The notes: generated by a model from the sequence alone, not told the origin. A stretch of DNA of 64,000 nt from Chryseobacterium culicis (GCF_900108365.1 NZ_FNWQ01000008.1:60740-124739); one strand, 5' to 3'. Shown: positions 24,877 to 34,030, counted from the first letter of the stretch. Program-made: numbers and translations.

Positions 24877-25581
24877 ATGAAAAACTGTATTGAATCATCA
24901 AGGTGTAAAATTACGATTGTATTGATACTGATGACCCTGTTCTGTTTCAGTCTCTCAGCATTCAGATATTATATCAGCGATACGAAAGTGTTTTTGTTTC
25001 TCAACTGGAACCTTTTCCTGGCATGGATTCCTCTGTTGCTGAGTTCTTTTATCCGGGTTTTTCATATCAAAAGTAAAATTTCCCTAGTCTTCATTATCAT
25101 AGTATGGATCTTGTTCTTTCCCAATTCTCCCTATATTCTGACGGATCTCTTTCATCTCAGAGCAAGAAATGCCGTCCCGATCTGGTATGACCTTATTGTC
25201 ATTCTTTCTTATGCATGGACAGGGCTTATCTGTGGTTTTATAAGCCTTCATGATATAGAAAAACGACTTTCTGACTTTGGTAAAAATAATAGAATGAATG
25301 TAGTAATCGTGCTTTTCCTTTTTATAAGCAGCTTTGGCGTTTATCTGGGCAGGTTCCTAAGGTGGAACAGCTGGGATGTGCTTAATAATCCTTTTGGCCT
25401 GTTCTCCGATATTGTACTACGGCTGATCTATCCCATGGAATATACCAAAACATGGGGCGTTACGGTGTTGATGGGACTGATGCTCAACTTTATGTACTTC
25501 ACATTCAAATGGGCGGGTGTAAATGAAGAAAAAGAATTGCAGCCACAAAACAAATCCTTGAATGAATTGGAACAATTTTAG
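24877..25581 (+). CDS. DUF1361 family membrane protein
   Basis: This 234-residue protein has six or seven hydrophobic segments and the strong family signature FFPNSPYILTDLFHLRAR (around residues 85-102), then PIWYDLIVILSYAWTGL and YLGRFLRWNSWDV. These fit DUF1361, an integral membrane family of unknown function. It starts 6 bases after the DUF4153-type gene and closes the membrane-protein operon. Confidence 0.88.
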   Translation: MKNCIESSRCKITIVLILMTLFCFSLSAFRYYISDTKVFLFLNWNLFLAWIPLLLSSFIRVFHIKSKISLVFIIIVWILFFPNSPYILTDLFHLRARNAVPIWYDLIVILSYAWTGLICGFISLHDIEKRLSDFGKNNRMNVVIVLFLFISSFGVYLGRFLRWNSWDVLNNPFGLFSDIVLRLIYPMEYTKTWGVTVLMGLMLNFMYFTFKWAGVNEEKELQPQNKSLNELEQF

Positions 25582-25634
25582 CATTTAAATGAGCTCAGCA
25601 CCCTAAAAATTGATCCACGCTTAAAATTAATATT

Positions 25635-26174
25635 ATGAAAAAAAGCTTATTATTAATTCCATTGATTATCGTTTCATGTAAAAAAGAACCCGCTGTTACA
25701 GCCGTTCAGGACAAGGATTCATCCATCGTAACAGAAATGCCGGATTCTGTAGTGAAACCGGATTCTGCAGTACTCAGAAAAAAAGATTCCATTATTAATA
25801 ATGCTCCGGCCACGAAAGAAGTTTTGCGTAACGGGGTCATGAGAAATGAAAAAGATGGCCAGATCATAAGAACGGTAGATGCAACCCAGCTTCCGCTTAC
25901 CATTGGAGAAGCGTTTACAAAAGATGATCAGGAACTTGTTTTGAAACTAACCCATTACGACCGGCCGAATATCAAAGCAAAAATTTCCACAAAAGAAAAA
26001 GACTTCAACATCCGTTTCAATCAGATTAAAGTTCCAAACGGTGATTATGACGGGCCTTTCGGAAGAGAAATCACTTATGATACTCCGGGAAAAGGAGAAG
26101 TTTGGCTAATCATCGGGAAAAGCAATATGGCATCCGGAAATACCAAAGGAAGTTTCACCGTGAGTATAGAATAA
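25635..26174 (+). CDS. lipoprotein, unknown function
   Basis: This 179-residue protein begins MKKSLLLIPLIIVSC, a short lipoprotein signal with the lipidated cysteine at residue 15. A Ser/Asp/Pro-rich linker of about 50 residues (DSSIVTEMPDSVVKPDSAV) precedes a beta-rich domain with AFTKDDQELVLKLTHYDRPN and the ending GEVWLIIGKSNMASGNTKGS. The domain is not recognised. It should sit at the periplasmic or outer-membrane face. Spacing suggests its own promoter. Confidence 0.8.
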   Translation: MKKSLLLIPLIIVSCKKEPAVTAVQDKDSSIVTEMPDSVVKPDSAVLRKKDSIINNAPATKEVLRNGVMRNEKDGQIIRTVDATQLPLTIGEAFTKDDQELVLKLTHYDRPNIKAKISTKEKDFNIRFNQIKVPNGDYDGPFGREITYDTPGKGEVWLIIGKSNMASGNTKGSFTVSIE

Positions 26175-26234
26175 AGCCAGAGCAATTTGGTATAATTTCT
26201 GCAAACTAAACCTTGAAGTTTAAAATTTAATATT

Positions 26235-26747
26235 ATGAAAAATATAGTTCTAACAGCAATGGCCGCTTCAGCTGTACTGGTAAGTTGCGGAACTGTACAG
26301 TCGCTGGTTCAGAATACATTTCCATACACAACGAATGTTTTGGTGTCTACCGGTGTTCCAGCAGATAAAGAAGTATCTTCCACCGCAACAGCTACCAACG
26401 TACAGACATGGTTCGGAGGAAATAACAATGCGAAAATTAAAGATGTAAGGATTTCAGATGCGAAAATTTCTGTAGCATCACCATCAGGAGGAAATCTGAG
26501 CGCATTTAAAACTATTAAAATATATGTTTCATCGAATGGAACAGGAGAAAGACTGATTGCATCACGCTCCAATATATCTACCAATTCTTCCAGCCTGAAT
26601 CTGGATCTGAATGACACAGGATATCTGGATGAGATTGTAAAAAGTACAGGATTAACCGTGAGAACGGTTTACGAACTGAAGAATCAGACCTCTTCTGATA
26701 TGAACATCAAAGTAGCGCTTAATTTTAATAGCGTTCCTGCCAGCTAA
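26235..26747 (+). CDS. lipoprotein, unknown function
   Basis: This 170-residue protein opens MKNIVLTAMAASAVLVSCGT, a lipoprotein signal with Cys18. The mature part is rich in Ser, Thr, Asn and Val and predicted beta strand (KIYVSSNGTGERLIASRS, LDLNDTGYLDEIVKS). It ends SDMNIKVALNFNSVPAS. The domain resembles small Bacteroidetes lipoproteins that look like half of a beta sandwich, but no family name is certain. It is followed by a shared terminator. Confidence 0.78.
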   Translation: MKNIVLTAMAASAVLVSCGTVQSLVQNTFPYTTNVLVSTGVPADKEVSSTATATNVQTWFGGNNNAKIKDVRISDAKISVASPSGGNLSAFKTIKIYVSSNGTGERLIASRSNISTNSSSLNLDLNDTGYLDEIVKSTGLTVRTVYELKNQTSSDMNIKVALNFNSVPAS

Positions 26748-26765
26748 ACAAATAAAATAGATCAT

Positions 26766-26800
26766 AAAAACCCTCTTTCATACAGTGAAAGAGGGTTTAA
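26766..26800. terminator. bidirectional terminator between lipoprotein and T9SS protease
   Basis: AAACCCTCTTTC at 26768-26779 pairs perfectly with GAAAGAGGGTTT at 26787-26798 (12 bp, 7-base loop). On the minus strand the hairpin runs into TTTTTATGAT, a good U-tail for the protease gene that ends at 26839; on the plus strand the tail is only TTT. Confidence 0.85.
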
Positions 26801-26838
26801 TGTGAAGTAAAATGATATAATTTAAAAATCTTTTTGAA

Positions 26839-28497
26839 TTATAGTTTTGTCAGTTTTTCAACAACTCTTCTCTGGCCTTCATTGATATTGATAATATACT
26901 GTCCCGTTGGAAGCTGTGAAATATCAATTTTTTCACCAGATAAAACCGAATTTTTCAGAACTGTACGCCCCTGTAGATTTATAATTTCCACATCCAGTTT
27001 TTTATTTTCATTACTTTGAATAGCTATAGAGCTGCTGGATGGATTAGGATATATTTTTACCTCTAATGCTGATAAAGTCTTAACAGGCGCTGCAAACCTG
27101 CTTTCCAGTTGAAGGATCGCATTCTTCACATTAGGAAGAGGTCCTATTTTCTGGCCCGTTACAGTTCCTCCCTGTGGAATTCCCGTAGAAATTAAAAGAT
27201 TCTTCATTGCTGCAGGTGTTAAATATTGCCCTGTTGTCTGACGATAAAAAGACTGGATCAGAATAGCGGCAGATGATACTACCGGAGTAGCAGAACTGGT
27301 ACCGCTGAAATAATTATAAGTTCTGTTGTTGTCATTATCATATTTTGCATAAGATCCATAACCTGCTGCCATAACACTGCTTCCCCAACCCTGAACATCT
27401 ACTCTGTTTCCAAAAGTACTGAAGCTTAATTTGGAATGGGTCGTATTTGGAGATCCGGCTCCTACAATGATAGCGCCACTGTTTCCCCGTGAAAGATACG
27501 AGGCGTAAAAAGGATCATCCAGATTCTGATTTCCATTACCTGCTGCCGCAATGATAATGATTCCTGAATCGGTAGCGGCTTTTGTAAGATCCCAGATTAC
27601 CTTATCATACTCTGCCGGACAATATTGGCCGTCTTTGCCGCCAGTCTGCATTTCGTATAAAATAATATCGCCGGCCTGAGAGGCATTGATAGATCTGCTC
27701 ACCGCAGAAGCTCTGTTATACCCTACAGTTGTCCATTCCATATATCCCTTGATTTCAGAAGTATTGTATGCCGCTCCTGTAAGCCCGATATTATCTTTTA
27801 CAGAACCTAAAATACTTACCACTGCAGTACCATGATCACGGTAATTGTTGTTAGCCAGTCCGGCATTTGGAGAATAGCCGGGCTCCAACTGTATTGAATT
27901 TTGATTGGAAAGCATTTCATGGGTTTTATAAAAACCATATTCTACATCACGAACCCGTACGTTTTGACCCGTAATTCCTCTTGACCATGCATATTTTGCA
28001 TTGATTCCCGGATTGTCATTCAGGTAAGTTTGCAGACTTTCTAAATCAGGGGTTGCCACAAAGGCATTCACCAAAGGAGGTTCAATTGGATCAGCACTCA
28101 TTACCGAGACATATTCTATTTCCGGAAATCTCTCCAGAGTATGAATGATCTTTTCTGCAGCTGCGGGATTTTGAAGTGGTAAATCAGCTTTGTAAATTCT
28201 TTTCAGCTTTTCCACAGATTCTGCCGAATTGCCGATTGCTTTGCTGCTTCTGGCCATTTCTTCCAGCTTACTGTCTGTAAAATCAAGATCATACTTGAAC
28301 GAAATTTGATTTTCTCTCGAAAATCTTTCCAGATCAGCATTTCTGCTGAAAGCCGTTTTTTCTGAATTAATGCCTTTTGAAAAACATACATAAATAACAG
28401 AATTTTGATCATTAGCCATTTTAGCCTGGTTATCCTGACCAAAAGACAAGGAAGAACAGAACGCAAATAATGCGAGAAGGTTGATTTTTGTTTTCAT
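26839..28497 (-). CDS. T9SS-secreted subtilisin-like serine protease (S8)
   Basis: This 552-residue protein has a signal peptide (MKTKINLLALFAFCSSLSFG, cut after Gln), a propeptide of about 130 residues, and an S8 catalytic domain. The catalytic Asp is in VRVRDVEYGF, the His in YRDHGTAVVSIL, the oxyanion Asn in IIAAAGNGNQN and the Ser in FSGTSSATPVVSS. The last 80 residues form a type A sorting domain (KIYPNPSSSSIAIQ, VEIINLQGRTVL, ISQLPTGQYIINI). It should be exported by the T9SS and act outside the cell, probably on protein nutrients. It is transcribed alone toward the shared terminator. Confidence 0.93.
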   Translation of the reverse strand: MKTKINLLALFAFCSSLSFGQDNQAKMANDQNSVIYVCFSKGINSEKTAFSRNADLERFSRENQISFKYDLDFTDSKLEEMARSSKAIGNSAESVEKLKRIYKADLPLQNPAAAEKIIHTLERFPEIEYVSVMSADPIEPPLVNAFVATPDLESLQTYLNDNPGINAKYAWSRGITGQNVRVRDVEYGFYKTHEMLSNQNSIQLEPGYSPNAGLANNNYRDHGTAVVSILGSVKDNIGLTGAAYNTSEIKGYMEWTTVGYNRASAVSRSINASQAGDIILYEMQTGGKDGQYCPAEYDKVIWDLTKAATDSGIIIIAAAGNGNQNLDDPFYASYLSRGNSGAIIVGAGSPNTTHSKLSFSTFGNRVDVQGWGSSVMAAGYGSYAKYDNDNNRTYNYFSGTSSATPVVSSAAILIQSFYRQTTGQYLTPAAMKNLLISTGIPQGGTVTGQKIGPLPNVKNAILQLESRFAAPVKTLSALEVKIYPNPSSSSIAIQSNENKKLDVEIINLQGRTVLKNSVLSGEKIDISQLPTGQYIININEGQRRVVEKLTKL

Positions 28498-28779
28498 ACT
28501 ATTTTGTTAAATGGTTGTGAATCAGTTTTGATTTACATCAAAAATAATAATAAAATGAAAACAAATCACATTTTTGTGAATTTATTATTTGATTTTTTTT
28601 TCTTGCCCTTCTGCATCGCGAATCTCATCGCTTAAAATGATCAACTTCACTTTTTTTTACAACGTGGGAGGTTTTTAGGATAGTGTCTTAAGAATAACAT
28701 ATTTTATACATATTAATCAAAAAAATACGCTCCAATTTATTGAAACGTATTGTGTTAAGCTTATATTTATTTCCAGTAT

Positions 28780-29229
28780 TCAGCTTTTGGTGATAGAGTC
28801 CATCACGATTGTCACGGGGCCGTCATTAATCAGGGAAACCTTCATATCTGCCCCGAAAATTCCGCTTTCTGTTTTAAGTCCGGATTTAGCAATTTCTTCC
28901 TTAAAATAATCAAAAAGAGGAACAGCTTTATCTGGTTTTGCTGCTTTGATGAAAGAAGGGCGGTTGCCTTTTTTGTAATCAGCAATTAATGTAAATTGGC
29001 TGATGCAGAGGATTTCCCCTGCAATATCCTTCACAGAAAGATTAAGCTTATCCTCTTCATCTCCAAAGATCCGCAGGTTGAGAACCTTCTGTACTAGCCA
29101 GTCCGCATCCGTTTTTTCATCATTTTCATCCACGCCTGCCAGCAGCATTAATCCTTTTCCGATTTTGCCCACAATTTTTCCATCTACTTTTACGCTGGCC
29201 TCAGAGACTCTTTGTATTACGATCTTCAT
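28780..29229 (-). CDS. dtd: D-aminoacyl-tRNA deacylase
   Basis: This 149-residue enzyme removes D-amino acids (and glycine mischarged on tRNA-Ala) from tRNA. It begins MKIVIQRVSEASVKVDGKIV, has the signature SQFTLIADYKKGNRPSF and ends with NDGPVTIVMDS, the cis GlyPro motif region that blocks L-amino acids. Length matches Dtd exactly. It starts 9 bases after the upstream lipoprotein gene on the same strand, so both are probably cotranscribed. Confidence 0.96.
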   Translation of the reverse strand: MKIVIQRVSEASVKVDGKIVGKIGKGLMLLAGVDENDEKTDADWLVQKVLNLRIFGDEEDKLNLSVKDIAGEILCISQFTLIADYKKGNRPSFIKAAKPDKAVPLFDYFKEEIAKSGLKTESGIFGADMKVSLINDGPVTIVMDSITKS

Positions 29230-29238
29230 CTTGTATTT

Positions 29239-29694
29239 TTAGTAATAGACATTTAAAGTTTTGCTTGGAACATCATAGCTGTAAGGATAAGTTTTAGGTG
29301 GAAGCGAAGTTTTAGCTCCTGCTTCAGGCTGCCCCGTACTCAGGATCCATCTTGTATTATCCTGTGGACAGATGATCGCAATATTATCCTTTACCTCAAG
29401 AGTAGTATTGTTATCAGGGCACAGGTGAGGCGCATTCCGGTCATATACCTTAAATCCGTTGGCCGTTCGTACGATAATCAGCCCTCTTGTTCCGGACTGC
29501 TGTTCGTTGACATAAATCCAGCCGTTGACATTGTTCAAAGCATAGTATGCGGGCAGGTTCAAATTAAGTGTTACGTTGATGGGGCTAATGGGGAAACAGT
29601 TCACCGTATCTTCTCTACTTCCGCAAGAGTTTATGGTTAAAATACTGATAATCAATAAAATGAAAATAGATAAGATTGAAAAAGTTTTTTTCAT
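29239..29694 (-). CDS. Rieske-like lipoprotein with incomplete iron-sulfur ligands
   Basis: This 151-residue protein has a lipoprotein signal (LLIISILTINSCGS, Cys24). The domain then reads VYDRNAPHLCPDNNTTLEV and, 10 residues on, IICPQDNTRWILSTGQPEAG, which parallels Rieske domains (CxH then CxxH ... STG). Here the first cysteine and the second histidine of the cluster are not in place, although two cysteines remain. It may be a degenerate member of a flavobacterial Rieske-like lipoprotein family that no longer binds iron-sulfur. It lies directly upstream of dtd and opposite greA. Confidence 0.72.
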   Translation of the reverse strand: MKKTFSILSIFILLIISILTINSCGSREDTVNCFPISPINVTLNLNLPAYYALNNVNGWIYVNEQQSGTRGLIIVRTANGFKVYDRNAPHLCPDNNTTLEVKDNIAIICPQDNTRWILSTGQPEAGAKTSLPPKTYPYSYDVPSKTLNVYY

Positions 29695-29711
29695 TTCAAT
29701 TTAAATTTTTA

Positions 29712-29719
29712 TATATTTG
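29712..29719 (+). promoter_or_regulatory. TAnnTTTG -7 element upstream of greA
   Basis: TATATTTG is a perfect Bacteroidetes -7 element. Transcription should start near 29726, giving a leader of about 78 bases. No TTG lies at the ideal upstream distance. Confidence 0.55.
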
Positions 29720-29752
29720 TAAAAATTAAACGATTACAACACGAAAACATTG

Positions 29753-29778
29753 TCCGGCAAATGTCGGATTATTTTTTT
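29753..29778 (+). terminator. intrinsic terminator inside the greA leader
   Basis: TCCGGC (29753-29758) pairs with GTCGGA (29763-29768) around an AAAT loop, followed by TTATTTTTTT. It is downstream of the greA -7 element and 26 bases before the greA start, and no other gene feeds transcription into it. It would release a transcript of about 50 bases. Confidence 0.65.
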
Positions 29779-29803
29779 ATACTAAAACTAAATTTCGAAA
29801 ATT

Positions 29804-30274
29804 ATGGCAAGCTATGTAACTAAAGAGGGCCTAGAGAAAATGAAAGCTGAGCTGGAACAGTTGGAAACTATTGAGAGACCAAAAATTACTCAGCAGATCG
29901 CTGAAGCTAGAGACAAAGGAGATTTGTCTGAAAATGCAGAATACGATGCAGCTAAAGAGGCTCAGGGAATGCTTGAAATGAGAATTTCCAAGCTGAAAGA
30001 CGTAATCTCTACTTCTAAAATTATAGACGAAAGCCAATTAGATACTTCAAAAGTTTCCATCCTGACAACAGTGAAACTTAAAAATACTGCTACCAAGCAA
30101 GAGCAGGTATTTACATTGGTACCGGATAACGAAAGCGACCTGAAGACAGGTAAAATCTCTGTGAACACGCCTATCGCAAAAGGCCTGTTAGGTAAAGCTG
30201 TTGGCGAAACTGCTGAAATTACTTTACCGAACGGAAACAAACTGTCTTTTGAAGTATTAGACATCTCTTTATAG
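29804..30274 (+). CDS. greA: transcription elongation factor GreA
   Basis: This 156-residue factor restarts backtracked RNA polymerase by stimulating transcript cleavage. The N-terminal coiled coil (residues 1-75) starts YVTKEGLEKMKAELEQLE and has the acidic tip in GDLSENAEYDAAKEAQ. The C-terminal domain has the typical KTGKISVNTPIAKGLLGKAVG and ends LPNGNKLSFEVLDI. Length is standard. It has its own promoter and a leader with an intrinsic terminator. The HIT gene follows after 54 bases. Confidence 0.97.
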   Translation: MASYVTKEGLEKMKAELEQLETIERPKITQQIAEARDKGDLSENAEYDAAKEAQGMLEMRISKLKDVISTSKIIDESQLDTSKVSILTTVKLKNTATKQEQVFTLVPDNESDLKTGKISVNTPIAKGLLGKAVGETAEITLPNGNKLSFEVLDISL

Positions 30275-30328
30275 TCTGATACCTGTTTTATTTCTAACTT
30301 CTGATATCTAAACTAACTTCTATATAAA

Positions 30329-30718
30329 ATGAGCACTATATTCACAAAAATCATCAATGGTGAGATCCCTTCTTATAAAATTGCAGAAGACGAAAACTTT
30401 ATTGCATTCTTAGACGCAATGCCATTGGTGAAAGGACATACATTAGTAGTACCGAAAAAAGAAGTGGATTTGATTTTTGATCTTGAAAGTGAAGAATACA
30501 AAAACCTTTGGGGATTTGCCCAGGAGGTAGCCAAGAAGATCAAAACTGCAATTCCATGTGTAAGAGTGGGAGTAGCGGTGGTAGGGCTTGAAGTTCCTCA
30601 TGCTCACATCCATCTGATTCCTTTAAACAAGATGGAAGACATGAATTTCAGAAATGAAAGATTAAAATTAACGAACGAAGAATATACAGAGATTCAACAC
30701 TCAATTATTAATTCTTAA
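30329..30718 (+). CDS. HIT family nucleotide-binding hydrolase
   Basis: This 129-residue protein is a histidine-triad hydrolase acting on nucleoside phosphoramidates or dinucleotides. It begins TIFTKIINGEIPSYKIAED and ends the domain with the triad HAHIHLIPL. VKGHTLVVPKKEVDLIFDL is the usual central strand-helix. It follows greA closely and precedes a perfect hairpin, so greA and this gene may share a transcript. The exact substrate cannot be deduced. Confidence 0.95.
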   Translation: MSTIFTKIINGEIPSYKIAEDENFIAFLDAMPLVKGHTLVVPKKEVDLIFDLESEEYKNLWGFAQEVAKKIKTAIPCVRVGVAVVGLEVPHAHIHLIPLNKMEDMNFRNERLKLTNEEYTEIQHSIINS

Positions 30719-30723
30719 CAATC

Positions 30724-30763
30724 AGAAAATCGTAAAAAAGTAATTTTTTACGATTTTCTTTAA
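30724..30763 (+). terminator. hairpin between HIT gene and clpX
   Basis: AGAAAATCGTAAAAAA (30724-30739) is the exact reverse complement of TTTTTTACGATTTTCT (30744-30759), with a four-base loop. It lies 6 bases after the HIT stop and 28 bases before clpX. It probably ends the greA-HIT transcript; clpX would then need a promoter in the short remaining gap or partial readthrough. Confidence 0.75.
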
Positions 30764-30786
30764 CATATACATATATATTATACCAT

Positions 30787-31974
30787 ATGAATTCTAACCA
30801 ATGTTCTTTCTGCGGAAGAAAAAGAAATGAAGTACAGATGCTGATTTCCGGGCAGAATGGTTTTATTTGTGAAAATTGTATAGAGCAGGCACATGCTATT
30901 GTAAAAGACGGGGCATCCAAAACGGAATATTCGCCTGCAGACAGTATGGAAGAGCTTAAAAAGCCTAAGGAGATTAAGGAATTTCTTGATCAGTATGTGA
31001 TTGGGCAGGACCAGGCTAAAAAACAGCTTTCCATTGCCGTATATAATCACTATAAAAGATTACTCCACGCTCAGGACGAAAACAGGGAAGTGGAGCTTGA
31101 AAAATCTAATATTATTATGATAGGAGAAACAGGTACCGGTAAAACCCTCCTGGCAAAAACTATCGCAAGAGAGCTGAATGTTCCTTTCTGTATTGTAGAC
31201 GCTACTATTTTAACCGAAGCGGGATATGTGGGAGAAGATGTGGAGAGCATTCTGTCCAGACTTCTGATGGTGGCAGATTATGATGTGGAAAAAGCAGAAA
31301 AAGGAATTGTTTTCATTGATGAGATTGATAAAATTGCCAGAAAATCTGATAATCCAAGTATTACAAGAGACGTTTCCGGAGAAGGTGTACAGCAGGGGTT
31401 ACTGAAACTGCTGGAAGGAAGCATCGTAAACGTACCGCCACAGGGAGGAAGAAAGCATCCTGATCAGAAGTATATTCAGGTAAATACTCAGAATATATTA
31501 TTCATTGCCGGCGGAGCTTTTGACGGAATCAAAGAGATCATCGAAAGAAGACTCAATAAGCAGGCGATCGGTTTCAGCTCTGAAAAAATCAATAAAACAG
31601 ACGAAGACGAGTATATATTAACAAATATTAATGCAATAGATCTTCGTACTTTCGGATTAATTCCGGAACTTTTAGGAAGATTTCCGATCATCACTTACCT
31701 TGATAAACTCACGAAAGAAACCTTGGTAAGAATTATGAAAGAACCCAAAAATTCAATTGTGAATCAATTTGTGGAACTTTTCAAAATGGATGGCACAGAT
31801 TTGGTAATTACGGATGGGGCAATCGAGAGAATTGTAGAGGAAACTATTGAGAAAGGATTAGGTGCAAGAGGCCTTCGTGGTACTACCGAAAAAGTTCTAG
31901 AAGACTATATGTTTTCAATAGGGGAGGACAAGGAGATCATATTGACAGAAGATAATGTTTTGATTAATAGGTAA
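30787..31974 (+). CDS. clpX: ClpX, ATP-dependent Clp protease unfoldase subunit
   Basis: This 395-residue AAA+ unfoldase feeds proteins to ClpP. The N-terminal zinc-binding domain has CSFCGRKR and CENCIEQA. Walker A is GETGTGKTLL, Walker B VFIDEIDKIA, and the pore loop region contains AGYVGEDVES. The SITRDVSGEGVQQGLLKLLE segment and C-terminal GLGARGLRG (sensor 2) are standard. Length matches other ClpX proteins. The clpP gene is not adjacent in the window, which is common in this phylum. Confidence 0.97.
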   Translation: MNSNQCSFCGRKRNEVQMLISGQNGFICENCIEQAHAIVKDGASKTEYSPADSMEELKKPKEIKEFLDQYVIGQDQAKKQLSIAVYNHYKRLLHAQDENREVELEKSNIIMIGETGTGKTLLAKTIARELNVPFCIVDATILTEAGYVGEDVESILSRLLMVADYDVEKAEKGIVFIDEIDKIARKSDNPSITRDVSGEGVQQGLLKLLEGSIVNVPPQGGRKHPDQKYIQVNTQNILFIAGGAFDGIKEIIERRLNKQAIGFSSEKINKTDEDEYILTNINAIDLRTFGLIPELLGRFPIITYLDKLTKETLVRIMKEPKNSIVNQFVELFKMDGTDLVITDGAIERIVEETIEKGLGARGLRGTTEKVLEDYMFSIGEDKEIILTEDNVLINR

Positions 31975-32002
31975 AAATATTTTTTTTTTTGAAAAAAAAT
32001 AA

Positions 32003-32010
32003 TACCTTTG
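32003..32010 (+). promoter_or_regulatory. TAnnTTTG -7 element upstream of T9SS surface protein
   Basis: TACCTTTG fits the -7 consensus exactly. It follows a run of 12 T and lies 38 bases before the start codon at 32049. The nearest upstream TTG is too close (11 bases) for a standard promoter. Confidence 0.5.
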
Positions 32011-32048
32011 CAGTTAAAGATTGTATTAACACACAAATAATTTATACA

Positions 32049-34025
32049 ATGAGAAAAAGTTTATTTGCTATAGGTCTTTTAGCAATTAGTTATTCTGTTC
32101 AGGCGCAGATATTATGTCATGTTGACACTAATGCTAATATGTATGTGAGCGAAGGCACCCTAGTTTATAGCGGTGGAGGTGTACAAACAAAAGCGAATGG
32201 TATTTTGGATGTACACGGAAATATTATGGTTGTAGGATCTGGTACAGATGCCTTTAAAACAATTGATGCTGCCGGTGCGGATAAAACCGATGGCGGAAAT
32301 ATTATTTTAAGGCTTAATACTCCTGGTTCCTTTGCTACTTCTACGTATGGTCAGTTGTTCATCGATGGAATTTCCCAATCCAATATTACAGGTATTGTAA
32401 CTAAAGAATACAGAACACCAAGTAATGGTAGTGGTAATTATTTCCAGCAGGTGGCTTTGCCTTTCTCTGGTAAGGCATTAAGTTCTTTATCTACTGAAGT
32501 AGGTAAAACTTTCAATACCGGAAGATACAGTAACCCAATCTTACAATGGGATAACGCTAATGCGGTTTCGAAGCATTTTACAAGTCTTGCAACTACCACT
32601 TCAGATCCTTCAGGATACTACATGCTAAAGGTTACCAATAATGACTGGAACCCAAGTGCTCCTGCAGGTGCAGCAACTGTCTTTAATATCAACGGGAAGC
32701 CAAATGCAGCTTTTGCAGCTCCTGTGACATTGCAAAATGCAGGAAAGTCTAATTTAGGAACATCTAATGTGGTCTTCGGAACAAATGGTAACGGGGTAAA
32801 CCAATACAACGAGAAGTACAATACTTATCTTGATGACAGTTTTGAGTTTACTACCAGCCCATGGGCTGGAACATTTGGGCAAAACTGGTATCAGTTCGGA
32901 AACCCTTTCCTTACCAATTTAGATTTATCCAATATCGGATATACTGAAAGCCTTACAGGATCTGACGGAAATGCGGTGAAGAATATCTGGGGTATTGAGT
33001 ATAACCCAGGTACAGTTGTTACGCTTCCAAGTGGTTCTACTTACGCTACAGGTGCTCAGGTAGTTACTTTCACACCTTCAGGTGACGGATATGCTCTGGC
33101 AGCCGGAGACGTCGATAAGGTAGTTATCAAACCGATGCAGTCATTTAAAATTAAGCTGAGAGACAATACAGCTCAGACTTTAGATTTTAATACTTTAAGA
33201 AGATTTAAGTCTACAGCTAGAGCAGCAGGAACCAATTATAATGTAAACGCTGCTAAGATGGCTAATGGTAAAACGGCAAGCAACACCGTAAAACAGCTTG
33301 GAGTAATTGGTCTGGATGCTAATGGAAAAGAGATTGGAAGAACATATTATGTTGTTTCTCCTAGTTTCACAACAGGACACCAGATTTCAGCAGCAACTTC
33401 AATTCAGTCTTCAGCAGGTTCCGGTCTTATGGGAACATCTGAAGAAGCATTGAACGGAGGATATGACAATAATTATAAAGACAGCTATTGGTTGTATATC
33501 AATGAGGCTAATGAAGATAACTTCCAGGGTAAAAATGTCAAATTAAGAAACTTCTATGATCAAGTGAAGTCTTATAAATTTGAGATCAGAGAAAATACTG
33601 AATTAATTCCAAATGGTGCACACCAGTTGTCTTCGGGAATCGGTTTCTACTATAAAGCAGAAAATGGTAATCTGATTGAAGCTAAGCAGGGAGATACTGT
33701 TCCTGTAACGAACATGGAAGCTAATTTATATTATGGAGAACCAAGTAATCTTACTTTGGCAACAGATAAGACTACTCCTAAAACTTCTAATACACTAGTG
33801 GTTTATAATCCGGCAGTTTCAAACTACATTGTTAGATTTGATCCGAACTGGAAAAAAGCAGACATTCAAGTTTATGATATGAGCGGTAAACTGGTAATCT
33901 CTAAAAAAGCGGTTGAAACAACAAGAGATTTTGTAATCGAGCTAGATGGCTCAGTTAAAAATTCATATGTTGTAAAAATCGTTTCTGATAAAGGAGAGAC
34001 TGTTAACACTAAAATCTTAAAATAA
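32049..34025 (+). CDS. T9SS-secreted surface protein with type A sorting domain
   Basis: This protein of 658 residues has a signal peptide (MRKSLFAIGLLAISYSVQAQ). The passenger is beta-rich with YVSEGTLVYSGGGVQTKANG near the start and repeated Gly/Asn/Ser-rich strands; no enzymatic motif was found. The C-terminal 90 residues form a sorting domain with LVVYNPAVSNYIVRF, ADIQVYDMSGKLVIS and VKIVSDKGETVNTKIL. The ATG at 32049 is preferred over 31989, since the signal starts there and the -7 element lies between them. It probably forms part of the cell surface. The small membrane protein gene follows after 5 bases. Confidence 0.88.
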   Translation: MRKSLFAIGLLAISYSVQAQILCHVDTNANMYVSEGTLVYSGGGVQTKANGILDVHGNIMVVGSGTDAFKTIDAAGADKTDGGNIILRLNTPGSFATSTYGQLFIDGISQSNITGIVTKEYRTPSNGSGNYFQQVALPFSGKALSSLSTEVGKTFNTGRYSNPILQWDNANAVSKHFTSLATTTSDPSGYYMLKVTNNDWNPSAPAGAATVFNINGKPNAAFAAPVTLQNAGKSNLGTSNVVFGTNGNGVNQYNEKYNTYLDDSFEFTTSPWAGTFGQNWYQFGNPFLTNLDLSNIGYTESLTGSDGNAVKNIWGIEYNPGTVVTLPSGSTYATGAQVVTFTPSGDGYALAAGDVDKVVIKPMQSFKIKLRDNTAQTLDFNTLRRFKSTARAAGTNYNVNAAKMANGKTASNTVKQLGVIGLDANGKEIGRTYYVVSPSFTTGHQISAATSIQSSAGSGLMGTSEEALNGGYDNNYKDSYWLYINEANEDNFQGKNVKLRNFYDQVKSYKFEIRENTELIPNGAHQLSSGIGFYYKAENGNLIEAKQGDTVPVTNMEANLYYGEPSNLTLATDKTTPKTSNTLVVYNPAVSNYIVRFDPNWKKADIQVYDMSGKLVISKKAVETTRDFVIELDGSVKNSYVVKIVSDKGETVNTKILK

Positions 34026-34030
34026 GCCAC

